A stretch of 64,000 bases of DNA, from the NCBI RefSeq assembly GCF_009646115.1, contig NZ_CP045720.1, positions 1,736,001 through 1,800,000 on the forward strand, written 5' to 3'. The notes under the pieces are model-generated. The model was not told the origin of the DNA. It saw only the letters and a list, made by a program, of their open reading frames with translations, and did no database searches. The DNA comes from Pantoea eucalypti (GTDB taxonomy: Bacteria; Pseudomonadota; Gammaproteobacteria; Enterobacterales; Enterobacteriaceae). Shown piece by piece: positions 1 through 10,485 of this stretch; positions within the stretch are counted from its first letter, which is position 1; each line of letters begins with the position of its first letter. The position numbers were made by a program, and so were the translations under genes.

Positions 1-1
1 G

Positions 2-709
2 CTGCCTAAATTATTTCGCGGCTCCAAATATAATAAAGCCGTTTACATGGATTTAATGGCGCTGCTTTATCGCCTGATGGCGAAGTCGCGCCAGCAGGGG
101 ATGTTGTCGCTGGAACGGGATATTGAAGATCCGAGCCAGAGTGAAATTTTTGCTAATTATCCTCGTATTCTTGCCGATAAACAGTTAGTCGATTTTATCA
201 CTGACTATTTACGTCTGATGGTGAGCGGCAACATGAACGCCTTTGAAATCGAAGCGTTGATGGATGAAGAGATAGAGACCTACGAACATGAGTGTGACGT
301 ACCAGCGCAAAGTATTGCTGCAGTCGGTGATGGTCTTCCTGCATTCGGTATCGTCGCAGCAGTAATGGGCGTGGTTCACGCACTGGCTTCTGCTGACCGT
401 CCGGCCGCTGAGCTGGGTGCGCTGGTCGCGCATGCGATGGTGGGGACGTTCCTGGGCATTTTGCTGGCGTACGGGTTTGTCTCCCCGCTGTCGTCAGTAT
501 TGCGTCAGAAGTGTGCGGAAACCACCAAGATGATGCAGTGCATTAAAGTGACATTGCTGTCGAGCCTGAATGGTTACGCGCCGCAAATCGCAGTGGAGTT
601 TGGTCGTAAAACACTTTATTCCGCCGAGCGCCCATCGTTCAGCGAACTGGAAGAGCACGTGCGTAACGCTAAGAACCCGGCTAAACAGACGTCAGACGAG
701 GCTTCATGA
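2..709 (+). CDS. motA: Flagellar stator protein MotA (5' partial)
   Basis: MotA forms, with MotB, the proton channel that drives flagellar rotation in the inner membrane. The reading frame is open from the left edge, so about 60 N-terminal residues are missing relative to the usual 295. The retained part has the cytoplasmic loop rich in Arg and Glu that contacts FliG, then the [15 protein letters not shown] segment with the conserved channel proline, and the last membrane helix before a basic tail. Its stop codon overlaps the motB start (ATGA), so translation is probably coupled. Identity with E. coli MotA is obvious throughout. The promoter and start lie outside the window. Confidence 0.97.
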   Translation: MPKLFRGSKYNKAVYMDLMALLYRLMAKSRQQGMLSLERDIEDPSQSEIFANYPRILADKQLVDFITDYLRLMVSGNMNAFEIEALMDEEIETYEHECDVPAQSIAAVGDGLPAFGIVAAVMGVVHALASADRPAAELGALVAHAMVGTFLGILLAYGFVSPLSSVLRQKCAETTKMMQCIKVTLLSSLNGYAPQIAVEFGRKTLYSAERPSFSELEEHVRNAKNPAKQTSDEAS

Positions 710-1647
710 AACACGGCAATCGCCCAATTGTGCTGATCAAAAAGCGCAAACATAAAGGCCATGAAGGCAGCCACGGATCGTGGAAGATTGCCTACGCCGA
801 CTTTATGACGGCGATGATGGCCTTTTTTATGGTGATGTGGCTGCTCTCTATCGCCAACCCGCAGGAGCTGGTGCAGATTGCAGACTACTTTAAAACACCT
901 CTTAAAGTTGCGATTACCGGTGGTCAACGCAGCAGCGACAGTACCAGTCCAATCCCTGGCGGCGGTGACGATCCGACGAAAAAGATTGGTGAAGTTAATA
1001 AAGTTGTCGATATGGATGCCCAGAAACGCAAGCTGGATGAGATTCGTCTTAACCGTTTGCGTGAAAAGCTCGACCAGTTGATCGAAGCGGATCCGCGCCT
1101 TAAAACGCTGCGCCCGCATCTGATCATCAACATGGTGGAAGAGGGGCTGCGTATTCAGATTATTGATAGTCAGAATCGCCCGATGTTTAAAACCGGTCGG
1201 GCCGAGGTGGAGCCTTATATGCGCGATATCCTGCGTGCAATAGCGCCCATCCTTAATGACATCCCGAACCGCATCAGCCTGGCCGGACATACCGACGATT
1301 TTCAGTATGCCAGCGGTGATAAAGGCTACAGCAACTGGGAACTGTCGGCTGACCGTGCGAACGCCTCACGCCGTGAACTGGTTATTGGCGGCCTGGACAG
1401 TGGCAAGATTTTACGGGTGTTAGGCATGGCCGACACCATGAGCCTGAAAAATCGTGGCGGGAATGATGCAGTAAACCGCCGCATTAGCCTGCTGGTGTTG
1501 AACCACGACACCGAAGCGGCAATTGAAAAAGAGAACGCAGAAAGTGATGCCGTCCAGATCAGCGATCCGGCGGCGATTGAACAGATTACCGCACCTGCAA
1601 CACCAGGCAGCGCGGTGAATACAGCAGCCCCCTCACAGCCGAGGTGA
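706..1647 (+). CDS. motB: Flagellar stator protein MotB
   Basis: MotB anchors the stator to peptidoglycan and completes the proton channel. The 313-residue protein has a basic cytoplasmic N-terminus, one membrane helix at about residues 28-50 with the proton-binding Asp32 in [11 protein letters not shown], a linker, and an OmpA-like peptidoglycan-binding domain from about residue 140 (ISLAGHTDD and NWELSADRA motifs). The C-terminal tail is Ala/Pro-rich. It overlaps motA by 4 bases and is followed at once by cheA, as in the E. coli mocha operon. Confidence 0.98.
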   Translation: MKHGNRPIVLIKKRKHKGHEGSHGSWKIAYADFMTAMMAFFMVMWLLSIANPQELVQIADYFKTPLKVAITGGQRSSDSTSPIPGGGDDPTKKIGEVNKVVDMDAQKRKLDEIRLNRLREKLDQLIEADPRLKTLRPHLIINMVEEGLRIQIIDSQNRPMFKTGRAEVEPYMRDILRAIAPILNDIPNRISLAGHTDDFQYASGDKGYSNWELSADRANASRRELVIGGLDSGKILRVLGMADTMSLKNRGGNDAVNRRISLLVLNHDTEAAIEKENAESDAVQISDPAAIEQITAPATPGSAVNTAAPSQPR

Positions 1648-1652
1648 TTCCC

Positions 1653-3641
1653 GTGAGTATGGACATCAGCGATTTTTACCAGACGTTTTTTGATGAAGCC
1701 GATGAGCTATTAGCGGATATGGAACAACACCTGTTGGGTCTGGACCCACAGGAGCCAGATTCGGAACAGCTTAACGCCATCTTCCGTGCCGCTCACTCCA
1801 TAAAGGGTGGGGCCGGAACCTTTGGTTTTACGGTATTGCAGGAAACGACTCATATCCTGGAAAACATTCTGGATGGTGCTCGTCGCGGCGAGATGCAGCT
1901 CAGCACCGACATCATCAACCTGTTTTTGGAAACCAAAGATATTATGCAGGAACAGCTCGATGCTTATAAAACCGCGCAGGAGCCTAACGCGGAGAGCTTC
2001 AAATATATCTGTGAAGCGCTGCGCCAGCTGGCGTTAGAGGCCAAAGGTCTGCCGGTTGAAGCACCGGCCAGTGTTGCCACTGCCAGCGCAGAGCCCGCCA
2101 GCACCAGCGGCCTGCGTGTACAGCTGATCGATCTCAAAGAGAAAGAGGTCGATTTGATGCTGGAAGAGATGAGTAATCTGGGCACGCTGACCAATGTGCA
2201 GAAGGGCAGCAACATGCTGGACGTCTGCATTGATGGCGTCGGTAAAGATGACATCGTGGCGGTGCTCTGTTTCGTCATTGACGAAGCGCAAATTCGCTTC
2301 CCGGCAGCTGATGACGCTGTTGCTGAGCCGGTTGCCGTCGCCGCTCCCGCCGCACCTGTGGTGGAAGAGGTTCACACCGCGACCGTCACCGAACTGCCTG
2401 TGGCAGCGGCGAAGCGTGAAACTAAGCGCGCTGCAGCGCCGGCTAAATCAAGCGAATCCACCAGCATCCGCGTAGCCGTGGAGAAAGTCGATCAGCTGAT
2501 CAACCTGGTGGGCGAACTGGTGATTACCCAGTCAATGCTCGCCCAGCGTTCCGGCGAACTCGATCCGGTGGCGCACGGCGACCTGCTGAACAGCATGGGT
2601 CAGTTGGAGCGTAACGCCCGCGATCTGCAGGAATCGGTGATGTCGATTCGTATGATGCCAATGGAATATGTCTTCAGCCGCTTCCCGCGTCTGGTGCGTG
2701 ACCTGGCAAGCAAACTTGGCAAAGAGGTCGAACTGACATTGCTGGGCAGTTCAACCGAACTCGATAAGAGCCTGATTGAACGCATCATTGATCCATTAAC
2801 ACACCTGGTGCGTAACAGTCTTGACCACGGTATCGAAACGCCAGAGAAACGCCTTGTCGCCGGTAAAGTGGCAACCGGTAACCTGACGCTTTCAGCGGAA
2901 CATCAGGGTGGCAACATCTGCATCGAAGTCTCTGATGATGGTGCCGGTCTGAACCGTGAACGTATTCTTGCAAAAGCACTGTCATCGGGCCTGCCAGTCC
3001 ATGAGAACATGAGCGACGAAGAGGTCGGCATGTTGATTTTCGCACCAGGCTTCTCTACAGCGGAGCAGGTGACGGATGTTTCAGGACGCGGCGTCGGTAT
3101 GGACGTGGTGAAACGAAATATTCAGGAGATGGGCGGTCACGTTGAAATCGCCTCGAAGCAGGGCAAAGGCACGACCATTCGTATTCTGCTGCCGCTGACG
3201 CTGGCCATCCTTGATGGCATGTCCGTTCGCGTCGCCAATGAAGTCTTTATTCTGCCGCTGAATGCGGTGATGGAGTCGCTGCAACCGCGTGCCGAAGATC
3301 TCAAACCGATGGCCGGTGGCGAGTGCGTACTGGAAGTCCGTGGTGAATATCTGCCACTGGTTGAGTTGTGGAACGTCTTTGATGTGCAGGATGCTAAAAC
3401 CGAAGCCACTCAGGGCATCGTGGTGATCCTGCAAAGCGCGGGCAAACGCTATGCGCTGCTGGTCGATCAGCTGATTGGTCAACATCAGGTGGTGGTGAAG
3501 AACCTGGAAAGTAACTATCGCAAAGTGCCGGGCATCTCTGCTGCCACCATTCTTGGCGATGGTAGCGTAGCGCTGATTGTCGATGTTTCAGCACTGCAAT
3601 CACTTAACCGTGAAAAACGTGTGGCTGGCGCTGCCGCCTGA
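1653..3641 (+). CDS. cheA: Chemotaxis histidine kinase CheA
   Basis: CheA autophosphorylates in response to receptor state and passes phosphate to CheY and CheB. I choose the GTG at 1653, which gives [10 protein letters not shown] as in E. coli, 662 residues, and places the phosphorylated histidine in AAHSIKG exactly at His48. Domains in order: HPt (1-130), CheY/CheB-binding P2 (about 150-225), dimerisation (about 265-330), ATPase with NSLDHG, DDGAGL and GRGVGMDVV boxes (about 330-515), and CheW-like regulatory domain (about 515-655). Met98 (codon at 1944) matches the internal start of the short CheA form of E. coli. An upstream in-frame GTG at 1644 is less likely. Confidence 0.98.
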   Translation: MSMDISDFYQTFFDEADELLADMEQHLLGLDPQEPDSEQLNAIFRAAHSIKGGAGTFGFTVLQETTHILENILDGARRGEMQLSTDIINLFLETKDIMQEQLDAYKTAQEPNAESFKYICEALRQLALEAKGLPVEAPASVATASAEPASTSGLRVQLIDLKEKEVDLMLEEMSNLGTLTNVQKGSNMLDVCIDGVGKDDIVAVLCFVIDEAQIRFPAADDAVAEPVAVAAPAAPVVEEVHTATVTELPVAAAKRETKRAAAPAKSSESTSIRVAVEKVDQLINLVGELVITQSMLAQRSGELDPVAHGDLLNSMGQLERNARDLQESVMSIRMMPMEYVFSRFPRLVRDLASKLGKEVELTLLGSSTELDKSLIERIIDPLTHLVRNSLDHGIETPEKRLVAGKVATGNLTLSAEHQGGNICIEVSDDGAGLNRERILAKALSSGLPVHENMSDEEVGMLIFAPGFSTAEQVTDVSGRGVGMDVVKRNIQEMGGHVEIASKQGKGTTIRILLPLTLAILDGMSVRVANEVFILPLNAVMESLQPRAEDLKPMAGGECVLEVRGEYLPLVELWNVFDVQDAKTEATQGIVVILQSAGKRYALLVDQLIGQHQVVVKNLESNYRKVPGISAATILGDGSVALIVDVSALQSLNREKRVAGAAA

Positions 3642-3664
3642 TTGATAACGAAAGGGTAAATAAC

Positions 3665-4162
3665 ATGAATGGAATGGCAACCGTGACAAAAATTGCTGGC
3701 GAAACTGTGGGTCAGGAGTTTCTGGTCTTCACGCTGGGCGACGAAGAATACGGCATCGATATCCTCAAAGTTCAGGAAATTCGCGGTTACGATCAGGTAA
3801 CACGTATTGCGAATACCCCTGATTTTATCCGCGGAGTGACTAACCTGCGCGGTGTCATCGTGCCCATTATCGATCTGCGCGTGAAGTTTGCGCAGCCCGA
3901 TGTTGAGTACAATGAAAACACTGTGGTTATCGTGCTGAATCTGGAAAATCGTGTGGTTGGTATTGTGGTTGACGGCGTTTCTGACGTGCTGTCGCTGACT
4001 CAGGATCAGATCCGACCTTCACCGGAGTTTGCGGTGACCATGTCGACCGAGTACATGACCGGTCTGGGTGCACTGGGCGATCGCATGCTGATTCTGGTCG
4101 ACATCGAAAAGCTGCTGAGCAGCGACGAGATGGCGCTGGTTGATAATCTGCGTAGCGCGTAA
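3665..4162 (+). CDS. cheW: Chemotaxis coupling protein CheW
   Basis: CheW bridges receptors and CheA in the polar signalling array. It is a 165-residue single-domain SH3-like protein, almost identical to E. coli CheW through [20 protein letters not shown] and the [13 protein letters not shown] segment that contacts the receptor tip. It starts 23 bases after cheA. A strong hairpin follows the stop, separating the cheA-cheW transcript from the receptor genes. Only the C-terminal tail diverges from E. coli. Confidence 0.98.
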   Translation: MNGMATVTKIAGETVGQEFLVFTLGDEEYGIDILKVQEIRGYDQVTRIANTPDFIRGVTNLRGVIVPIIDLRVKFAQPDVEYNENTVVIVLNLENRVVGIVVDGVSDVLSLTQDQIRPSPEFAVTMSTEYMTGLGALGDRMLILVDIEKLLSSDEMALVDNLRSA

Positions 4163-4168
4163 TCGGGT

Positions 4169-4200
4169 TATCACGGGCTGGTTAACACTGGCCCGTGATA
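4169..4200 (+). terminator. Hairpin after cheW
   Basis: Arms TATCACGGGC and GCCCGTGATA pair perfectly over 10 bp around a 12-base loop just after the cheW stop. No long T run follows, so it may be a weak terminator or an mRNA-stabilising stem at the end of the mot-che message. Confidence 0.5.
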
Positions 4201-4250
4201 GTTTCATCGCGAACAAGCCTTTTGAAATCATAGAATAAAGCGACTCCCCC

Positions 4251-4277
4251 TAATTTCCCGCTATCACCTGCCGATAA
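4251..4277 (+). promoter_or_regulatory. Sigma-28 (FliA) promoter for first receptor
   Basis: The -10 element GCCGATAA at 4270-4277 is a perfect match to the enteric FliA consensus. It is preceded by 11 bases and a degenerate -35 TAATTTCC at 4251-4258 (consensus TAAAGTTT). It lies 43 bases before the receptor start, which implies class III flagellar expression independent of the upstream che message. Confidence 0.75.
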
Positions 4278-4320
4278 TCCCTGCGTCACTTTTTAATTAC
4301 CTCCTTTTTCAGGGTTACGC

Positions 4321-5994
4321 ATGTTAACGAAAATCCGTGTTGTCACCAGTCTGTTGCTGGTATTACTGGTGTTTGGGCTGTTACAGGCCTTCTCCGGTTC
4401 CGTCTTTTACTCCGCATTAAGTCACGATAAGCAAAGTTTCGCTGTTTCTCAGCTGGCGATGCAAAATACGCAGGCGCTAAATGATGCCTATATGAGCCTT
4501 AACCAGAGCCGTGTATTACTGACACGCATTCAGCTCCGTCTCGCCACCAGTAAACTGGAAGGCAAAACGGCAGATGTTGCCACGCTGTTTACAGACAGTC
4601 AGCGCTTCCAGCAGGAGGCAGAGGGCTTCTATAAGACGTTCAAAGAAACGCCAGATACGCCAGGACAGGATCAGCAACTTAACGACCAGCTTGATCAGCG
4701 ATACGGCGACTATGCGACCGCGCTTAACAGCCTGCAGAGCGCGCTGCAGGTCAATGATATGGTCGCGGCGGGCAAAGCCCCGGTTGCACCGAGCCAGAGT
4801 GCCTTTCTGACGTTGTACCGCGAGTGGCGGGCCGACCAGAGTCGGCTGACTTCACTGGGCGTGGCAGAGAACAGCAGTGCTTATAGCCATATGATGTGGA
4901 TCCTCGCCACCATTATGGCTGCCGTGGTGGCGGTGATCGTGCTGTGCTGGTTTGGCCTGCGCAAAATCGTGATGACGCCACTGAACAGCAGCATTCATCA
5001 CATTCAGCATATCGCCCGGGGCGATTTAACCCAGCCGATCGTGGTGGAAGGGCGCAATGAAATGACCCAGCTCGCGGCCAGCCTGCATGATATGCAGCAG
5101 TCGCTGGTGCGCACCGTAACCAATGTACGTGAAGGATCGGATGCGATTTTCACCGGTGCCAGCGAGATCTCTGCCGGGAATAATGATCTCTCCGCCCGCA
5201 CAGAACAGCAGGCGGCCTCCCTTGAGCAGACGGCAGCCAGCATGGAGCAGCTCACCGCCACGGTAAAACAGAATGCTGAAAACGCCCGCCAGGCGTCACA
5301 GCTGGCACTCAGCGCCTCCGAAACCGCAGAGAAAGGCGGGAACGTTGTGGCTGGCGTGGTGAAAACCATGAGCGAAATCGCCGGCAGCTCGAAGAAAATT
5401 GCCGATATCACCAGCGTGATTGACGGGATTGCGTTCCAGACCAATATTCTGGCGCTTAATGCGGCCGTTGAAGCGGCGCGTGCCGGAGAACAGGGTCGCG
5501 GTTTTGCTGTGGTGGCGGGTGAAGTGCGCAGTCTGGCGCAGCGCAGCGCCCAGGCGGCCAAAGAGATCAAAGGATTGATCGATGACTCCGTGAGCCGGGT
5601 CAACGTCGGTTCGCAGCTGGTTGGCACCGCGGGCGAAACCATGAGCGATATCGTCAGTGCCGTCACACGCGTCACCGACATCATGGGTGAAATTGCCTCG
5701 GCGTCGGACGAGCAGAGTCGCGGCATCGATCAGGTCGGTCAGGCGGTTACTGAGATGGATCGCGTGACCCAGCAGAACGCCTCGCTGGTGGAGGAATCCG
5801 CTGCGGCGGCAGCCTCGCTGGAAGACCAGGCCAGCCGGTTAAGCCAGGCCGTGTCTGTGTTCAACATTACACGCGGCACCGTGCAGCAGACACTGACAAA
5901 GCATCTGCCGATTGCCGCGCCAGCCACGGTTGCGCAGATCCCCCGCAAAGCCCTGACGGCCCCCGTCAGTGATACCCACTGGGAAACCTTCTGA
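4321..5994 (+). CDS. Methyl-accepting chemotaxis protein, Tar-type (receptor 1)
   Basis: Transmembrane receptor that senses a small periplasmic ligand and controls CheA. 557 residues: TM1 about 8-30, four-helix periplasmic domain 31-190, TM2 193-213, HAMP to about 268, then the methylated signalling hairpin with the invariant tip near [20 protein letters not shown]. The three arginines that bind the amino-acid ligand in E. coli Tar/Tsr fall at the same numbers (Arg64, Arg69, Arg73). It ends in HWETF, a CheR/CheB docking pentapeptide, so it is a full-adaptation receptor. The ligand cannot be read from sequence. It has its own sigma-28 promoter. Confidence 0.95.
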   Translation: MLTKIRVVTSLLLVLLVFGLLQAFSGSVFYSALSHDKQSFAVSQLAMQNTQALNDAYMSLNQSRVLLTRIQLRLATSKLEGKTADVATLFTDSQRFQQEAEGFYKTFKETPDTPGQDQQLNDQLDQRYGDYATALNSLQSALQVNDMVAAGKAPVAPSQSAFLTLYREWRADQSRLTSLGVAENSSAYSHMMWILATIMAAVVAVIVLCWFGLRKIVMTPLNSSIHHIQHIARGDLTQPIVVEGRNEMTQLAASLHDMQQSLVRTVTNVREGSDAIFTGASEISAGNNDLSARTEQQAASLEQTAASMEQLTATVKQNAENARQASQLALSASETAEKGGNVVAGVVKTMSEIAGSSKKIADITSVIDGIAFQTNILALNAAVEAARAGEQGRGFAVVAGEVRSLAQRSAQAAKEIKGLIDDSVSRVNVGSQLVGTAGETMSDIVSAVTRVTDIMGEIASASDEQSRGIDQVGQAVTEMDRVTQQNASLVEESAAAAASLEDQASRLSQAVSVFNITRGTVQQTLTKHLPIAAPATVAQIPRKALTAPVSDTHWETF

Positions 5995-6124
5995 TGTCCC
6001 GTTGCGCATCCTGAGGGATGCGCAACACTCCCCGTTATTCTTCTGCTTAAAGCCAAACTCAGCAGCTCATGCTGATAAAAATAATTACAAAAGCCACTTC
6101 TCTCCTGAAAGCGCCAAAAAGCGT

Positions 6125-6151
6125 TAATTAATCCTGAAGGGTCGCCGATAT
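6125..6151 (+). promoter_or_regulatory. Sigma-28 promoter for second receptor
   Basis: The -10 element GCCGATAT at 6144-6151 (7 of 8 to consensus) is preceded by exactly 11 bases and a weak -35 TAATTAAT at 6125-6132. Position and spacing match the promoters of the flanking receptor genes. Confidence 0.65.
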
Positions 6152-6187
6152 AGCCGCTGCACCTTAATCAACCTGCAGGGGAACAAG

Positions 6188-7750
6188 ATGTTAAAAAAAA
6201 TAAAAGTGGTAACCAGTTTAATCGCAGTACTGGTTATCTTTGGCGCGCTCCAGTTAGTCTCTGGCAGCCTTTTTTGGTCAGCACTGAATAAAGACAAAGC
6301 TTCCTTCGCGCTGTCTCAGGTCTCTAATCGTAATGTTACTGAGATGACAGATGCTTATATTTCCTTAAACAACAGCCGTACCACGCTGAACCGCGGCATG
6401 CTTCGGTTACAGACCAGCATGGCTTCGCAGATGAACGGCGGTCAGCTTGATGAACTTATCACCAAAGCCAATAACCAGTTAGCAGAGGCCGATCGTCACT
6501 TCAAAATCTATTACCATCTGCCTACCACAGCCGGTCTTGACGAGACGCTGGGGGACAAGCTTGAAGCTGATTACGGCAATTATGAAAACGGCCTGAAAGC
6601 GATGGTAAAAAGTCTGCAGGCACGTGACCTGGAAGGGATGTTCAAACAGAACATCGAACAGAAGCAGGTGGCGATGCAGGAGAGTTACAATAAATGGCGT
6701 GCGCTGCAGACTGCACTTTCTGACAAGGGCATGGAACAGAACCACAACGCGTACACCCAGATGATGTGTCTGCTGGCCACCATTGGCGTTGCGGTACTGG
6801 CGGTGATTATTACCTGCTGGTTTGGCCTGCGTCAGGTACTGATTCAGCCCCTGCAACAGCTGCTGGCACAGATTCGTGCTATCGCTTCCGGTGATCTGAC
6901 ACAGACTATTGTGGTTGAGGGACGCAATGAGATGAGCCAGCTGGCCGCAGGCATCCATGAGATGCAACAGTCTCTGGTAATGACCGTGGGTAATGTCCGT
7001 GATGGCTCAGATGCCATCTTTACCGGTGCCAGCGAAATCGCCGCCGGTAACAACGACCTGTCGTCACGCACCGAAGAGCAGGCCGCCTCACTGGAACAGA
7101 CTGCCGCCAGCATGGAGCAGTTGACCGCCACGGTGAAGCAGAATGCGGACAACGCCCGTCAGGCGTCGCAACTGGCGCTGACCGCCTCCGAAACCGCACA
7201 GCAGGGCGGGAAAGTGGTTAATGGCGTTGTCACCACGATGAAAGAGATTGCGGACAGCTCGAAGAAAATTGCTGACATCATCAGTGTGATCGACGGTATC
7301 GCCTTCCAGACTAATATCCTGGCGCTGAATGCCGCCGTTGAAGCCGCGCGGGCCGGTGAGCAGGGGCGTGGTTTTGCAGTAGTGGCGGGTGAAGTGCGCA
7401 GCCTGGCACAGCGTAGCGCCCAGGCCGCCAAAGAGATCAAAGGCCTGATTGAAGACTCCGTCTCTCGCGTTAACGATGGGTCACTGCAGGTTGAAAGCGC
7501 CGGCAGTACCATGAATGAGATTGTGGGTGCCGTGACCCGCGTTACCGACATCATGGGCGAAATCGCCTCAGCGTCTGATGAACAGAGCCGCGGTATTGAA
7601 CAGGTCGGCGTGGCCGTTACTGAAATGGATCGCGTGACGCAGCAGAATGCTTCTCTGGTTGAGGAGTCTGCCGCCGCCGCCGCCGCTCTGGAGCAGCAAG
7701 CCAGCGTTCTGACCCAGGCAGTCTCCGTATTCAAAATTTCCCGCGCCTGA
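6188..7750 (+). CDS. Methyl-accepting chemotaxis protein lacking the CheR-docking tail (receptor 2)
   Basis: 520-residue receptor with TM1 about 8-30, periplasmic four-helix domain, TM2 about 193-213, HAMP and a signalling domain nearly identical to its two neighbours. Arg64, Arg69 and Arg73 are kept, but the segment aligned with the Tar ligand-contact Thr154 (FKQNIEQKQ) is not Tar-like, so the ligand may differ. The protein stops at FKISRA directly after the last methylation helix and has no NWETF-type pentapeptide. By analogy with Tap and Trg it would be a low-abundance receptor whose methylation depends on partner receptors. Confidence 0.95.
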   Translation: MLKKIKVVTSLIAVLVIFGALQLVSGSLFWSALNKDKASFALSQVSNRNVTEMTDAYISLNNSRTTLNRGMLRLQTSMASQMNGGQLDELITKANNQLAEADRHFKIYYHLPTTAGLDETLGDKLEADYGNYENGLKAMVKSLQARDLEGMFKQNIEQKQVAMQESYNKWRALQTALSDKGMEQNHNAYTQMMCLLATIGVAVLAVIITCWFGLRQVLIQPLQQLLAQIRAIASGDLTQTIVVEGRNEMSQLAAGIHEMQQSLVMTVGNVRDGSDAIFTGASEIAAGNNDLSSRTEEQAASLEQTAASMEQLTATVKQNADNARQASQLALTASETAQQGGKVVNGVVTTMKEIADSSKKIADIISVIDGIAFQTNILALNAAVEAARAGEQGRGFAVVAGEVRSLAQRSAQAAKEIKGLIEDSVSRVNDGSLQVESAGSTMNEIVGAVTRVTDIMGEIASASDEQSRGIEQVGVAVTEMDRVTQQNASLVEESAAAAAALEQQASVLTQAVSVFKISRA

Positions 7751-7796
7751 TTTTCTGCTTTTCACCATGGCAGCGGCTTTAAGCTGCTGCCATGCA

Positions 7797-7823
7797 TAAA
7801 GTTCCCCCTGACTCCGCCGATAA
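7797..7823 (+). promoter_or_regulatory. Sigma-28 promoter for third receptor
   Basis: TAAAGTTC (7 of 8 to the -35 consensus) at 7797-7804, 11 bases, then a perfect GCCGATAA at 7816-7823. This is the best FliA promoter in the window and lies 32 bases before the receptor start. Confidence 0.85.
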
Positions 7824-7855
7824 ATAAACACGAATCGCCAACCAATGAGGTGTGT

Positions 7856-9532
7856 ATGTTTAGTCGTGTACGAGTCGTTTCCGGCCTGCTGTGTGTGCTG
7901 GCGCTGTTTGCGCTGCTGCAGCTTTTTTCCGGCGGAATGTTTTTCAAAACTGTCAGCTCAGATAAAGAGAATTTTGCCTACAACCAGCGTCTGAATACGT
8001 TGCAACAGGCGATGGGCACCTCATGGGTTTCGCTTGTTCAGGCGCGTAACACCCTTAACCGCGCCGGTATCCGTTTTTTGCAGGATGCACAGATGTCGGG
8101 GTCGGGAGCCAGCGTGAAAGAGCTGGTCGCCCTGGCGGGCGAGGAGCTGAAACAGGCCGAAACCAGCTATCAGATTTTCAACGATAACCTGTCAGAAAAG
8201 GGCAAAACAGCTGAAAACGTCCTGACGTTACAGGCGAACTATAAGGCCTATCACGATGCCCTGGCAGAACTGATGGTCTTCTTCACGACCGGTAACTTCA
8301 AAGGTTTTGTCGATCAGCCTACGCAAAGTTTCCAGGACAAGTTCCAGAAAGATTACAGCGCCTGGCTTGAGCACAACAAAGAGCTTGCAGAGGAGGGTGT
8401 AAAAACAAACCAGCAGGCTTACAGCCGCTCTATCACCATTGTCATTGCCACGCTGGCTGTGACATTGCTGATGATTGTTCTGGTGTGGAACGTGATGCGT
8501 TCAGTGCTGATCCGTCCATTGCGTCAGAGCATTGAGCACATCCAGCACATTGCACGTGGTGATCTGACCCAGCCGGTTGAGATTAACGTACGAAATGAAA
8601 TCGGCGAATTGCTGATTTCACTGCAGCACATGCAGCAGGAGCTGGTGCGTACCGTTCGCACTGTCCGTGATGGCTCCGACGCCATCTATACCGGCGCCAG
8701 CGAAATTTCCATCGGCAATAACGATCTCTCTTCGCGAACGGAACAGCAGGCCGCCTCGCTGGAGCAGACTGCCGCCAGCATGGAGCAGCTCACCGCAACC
8801 GTGAAACAGAATGCTGAAAACGCCCGTCAGGCGTCGAAGCTGGCGCTGACTGCCTCAGAAACCGCGCAGCAGGGCGGCAAAGTGGTGGATGGGGTGGTCA
8901 CCACCATGAAAGAGATTGCGGGCAGCTCTAAGAAGATTGCCGATATCACCAGCGTGATTGATGGCATTGCTTTCCAGACCAACATCCTGGCGCTGAATGC
9001 CGCGGTTGAAGCCGCGCGTGCCGGAGAACAGGGTCGTGGTTTTGCGGTAGTGGCGGGTGAAGTCCGCAGCCTGGCACAGCGCAGCGCCCAGGCCGCCAAA
9101 GAGATTAAAGGGCTGATTGAAGATTCCGTTAGCCGCGTTAATACCGGCTCAGTGCTGGTAGAGAGTGCCGGTGACACCATGAGCAACATCGTCAGCGCGG
9201 TTACCCGCGTCACCGACATCATGGGTGAGATCGCCTCCGCGTCAGACGAGCAGAGCCGTGGCATTGACCAGGTGGGCCTTGCGGTGACCGAGATGGATCG
9301 CGTTACACAGCAGAACGCCTCACTGGTTGAAGAGTCAGCCGCCGCCGCTGCAGCGCTCGAAGATCAGGCAAGTCACTTAAAACAAGCGGTTTCAGTGTTC
9401 AATATTGGTAAAGAATTTGTCGCTCAGGCCGTTAACAAGACAACGGCGATGAAAACTCTCCAGTTAGATGCACCGTTAGCCGTTGGTCGTTCGTCTGCGT
9501 CACGCGGCGACGATAACTGGGAAACCTTTTAA
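7856..9532 (+). CDS. Methyl-accepting chemotaxis protein, Tar/Tsr-type (receptor 3)
   Basis: The start is the ATG at 7856, 5 bases after a GAGG ribosome site, rather than the GTG two codons earlier. With this start the ligand arginines fall at 64, 69 and 73, as in E. coli Tar, and the region of Tar Thr154 (DQPTQSFQ) is also kept. This makes it the most Tar/Tsr-like of the three, plausibly an aspartate or serine receptor. 558 residues: TM1 about 8-30, periplasmic domain, TM2 near 195-215, HAMP, signalling hairpin, and NWETF at the extreme C-terminus for CheR/CheB docking. Confidence 0.95.
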   Translation: MFSRVRVVSGLLCVLALFALLQLFSGGMFFKTVSSDKENFAYNQRLNTLQQAMGTSWVSLVQARNTLNRAGIRFLQDAQMSGSGASVKELVALAGEELKQAETSYQIFNDNLSEKGKTAENVLTLQANYKAYHDALAELMVFFTTGNFKGFVDQPTQSFQDKFQKDYSAWLEHNKELAEEGVKTNQQAYSRSITIVIATLAVTLLMIVLVWNVMRSVLIRPLRQSIEHIQHIARGDLTQPVEINVRNEIGELLISLQHMQQELVRTVRTVRDGSDAIYTGASEISIGNNDLSSRTEQQAASLEQTAASMEQLTATVKQNAENARQASKLALTASETAQQGGKVVDGVVTTMKEIAGSSKKIADITSVIDGIAFQTNILALNAAVEAARAGEQGRGFAVVAGEVRSLAQRSAQAAKEIKGLIEDSVSRVNTGSVLVESAGDTMSNIVSAVTRVTDIMGEIASASDEQSRGIDQVGLAVTEMDRVTQQNASLVEESAAAAAALEDQASHLKQAVSVFNIGKEFVAQAVNKTTAMKTLQLDAPLAVGRSSASRGDDNWETF

Positions 9533-9612
9533 ACGCCCGTGGTCCGGTCGCTGTTATAGCGCCGGGCATCGCAGCAGACAGTTAATGTATAAAGTTCGGG
9601 CCAGGTGCAGAG

Positions 9613-10485
9613 ATGAAAAAATCGACGATTTTAGATCAAAATGAGACGACAACGCTGCTGTCGCAAATGGTGCAGCGTTTGCCGCTCTCCGATACGCATT
9701 TTCGCCGTATCAGCCAGCTGATCTATCAGCGTGCCGGCATCGTATTGGCCGACCACAAGCGTGAGATGGTTTACAACCGTCTGGTTCGTCGTCTGCGTAC
9801 GCTGAATATCGACGATTTTGGTCGCTACCTGGCGCTGCTGGAGTCCGATCCAAACAGTGCCGAGTGGCAGGCTTTTATCAATGCGCTGACGACCAACCTG
9901 ACCGCGTTCTTCCGCGAAGCGCATCACTTCCCGATTCTGGCGGAGCATGCACGTAAGCGACAGGGCAACTTCAGCGTCTGGAGTACCGCAGCGTCAACGG
10001 GTGAAGAGCCTTATTCGATCGCCATGACGCTGGCGGAAACGCTGGGCACAGGACCTGGCAAGTTCCAGGTTCATGCCAGCGATATCGATACTCAGGTACT
10101 GGAAAAGGCGGTGGCAGGGGTTTACCGCCAGGAAGAGCTGCGCACGCTGTCACCGGCGCAAATGCAGCGTTTCTTCCTGCGCGGAACCGGTCCGCATGCC
10201 GGTATGGTGCGGGCGCGTCCCGAGCTGACCAATATGGTCACTTACGCGCAGCTAAACCTGCTGGCGAATGACTGGGCGCTGCCGGGTCAGTTCGACGCTA
10301 TTTTCTGTCGCAATGTGATGATCTATTTCGATAAAGAGACGCAGGAGAAGATTCTGCGTCGGTTTGTCCCACTGCTAAAACCGGGCGGAATCCTGTTCGC
10401 CGGACACTCAGAAAACTTCAGTCAGATCAGTAAAGAGTTCTGGCTGCGTGGGCAAACCGTCTATGGACTGACGAAGGAAAGATGA
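9613..10485 (+). CDS. cheR: Chemotaxis protein methyltransferase CheR
   Basis: CheR methylates receptor glutamates with S-adenosylmethionine. 290 residues: an N-terminal all-helical domain (to about residue 90) that includes the [14 protein letters not shown] segment, then a Rossmann-like methyltransferase domain with [16 protein letters not shown] (SAM binding) and [14 protein letters not shown] beta subdomain in the family binds the NWETF tail present on receptors 1 and 3. The stop overlaps the cheB start region, giving coupled expression of the opposing adaptation enzymes. Confidence 0.98.
   Translation: MKKSTILDQNETTTLLSQMVQRLPLSDTHFRRISQLIYQRAGIVLADHKREMVYNRLVRRLRTLNIDDFGRYLALLESDPNSAEWQAFINALTTNLTAFFREAHHFPILAEHARKRQGNFSVWSTAASTGEEPYSIAMTLAETLGTGPGKFQVHASDIDTQVLEKAVAGVYRQEELRTLSPAQMQRFFLRGTGPHAGMVRARPELTNMVTYAQLNLLANDWALPGQFDAIFCRNVMIYFDKETQEKILRRFVPLLKPGGILFAGHSENFSQISKEFWLRGQTVYGLTKER

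Noticed and set aside
5004..5726. 240-codon open frame on the - strand inside receptor 1, with similar ones in receptors 2 and 3
   Set aside because: It is the complement of the highly conserved receptor signalling domain. Its repetition in all three genes follows from the sense-strand homology, and it has no ribosome site.
9585..9612. TAAAGTTC just before cheR as a sigma-28 promoter
   Set aside because: A good -35 match, but nothing resembling GCCGATAA follows at 11-base spacing before the start codon.
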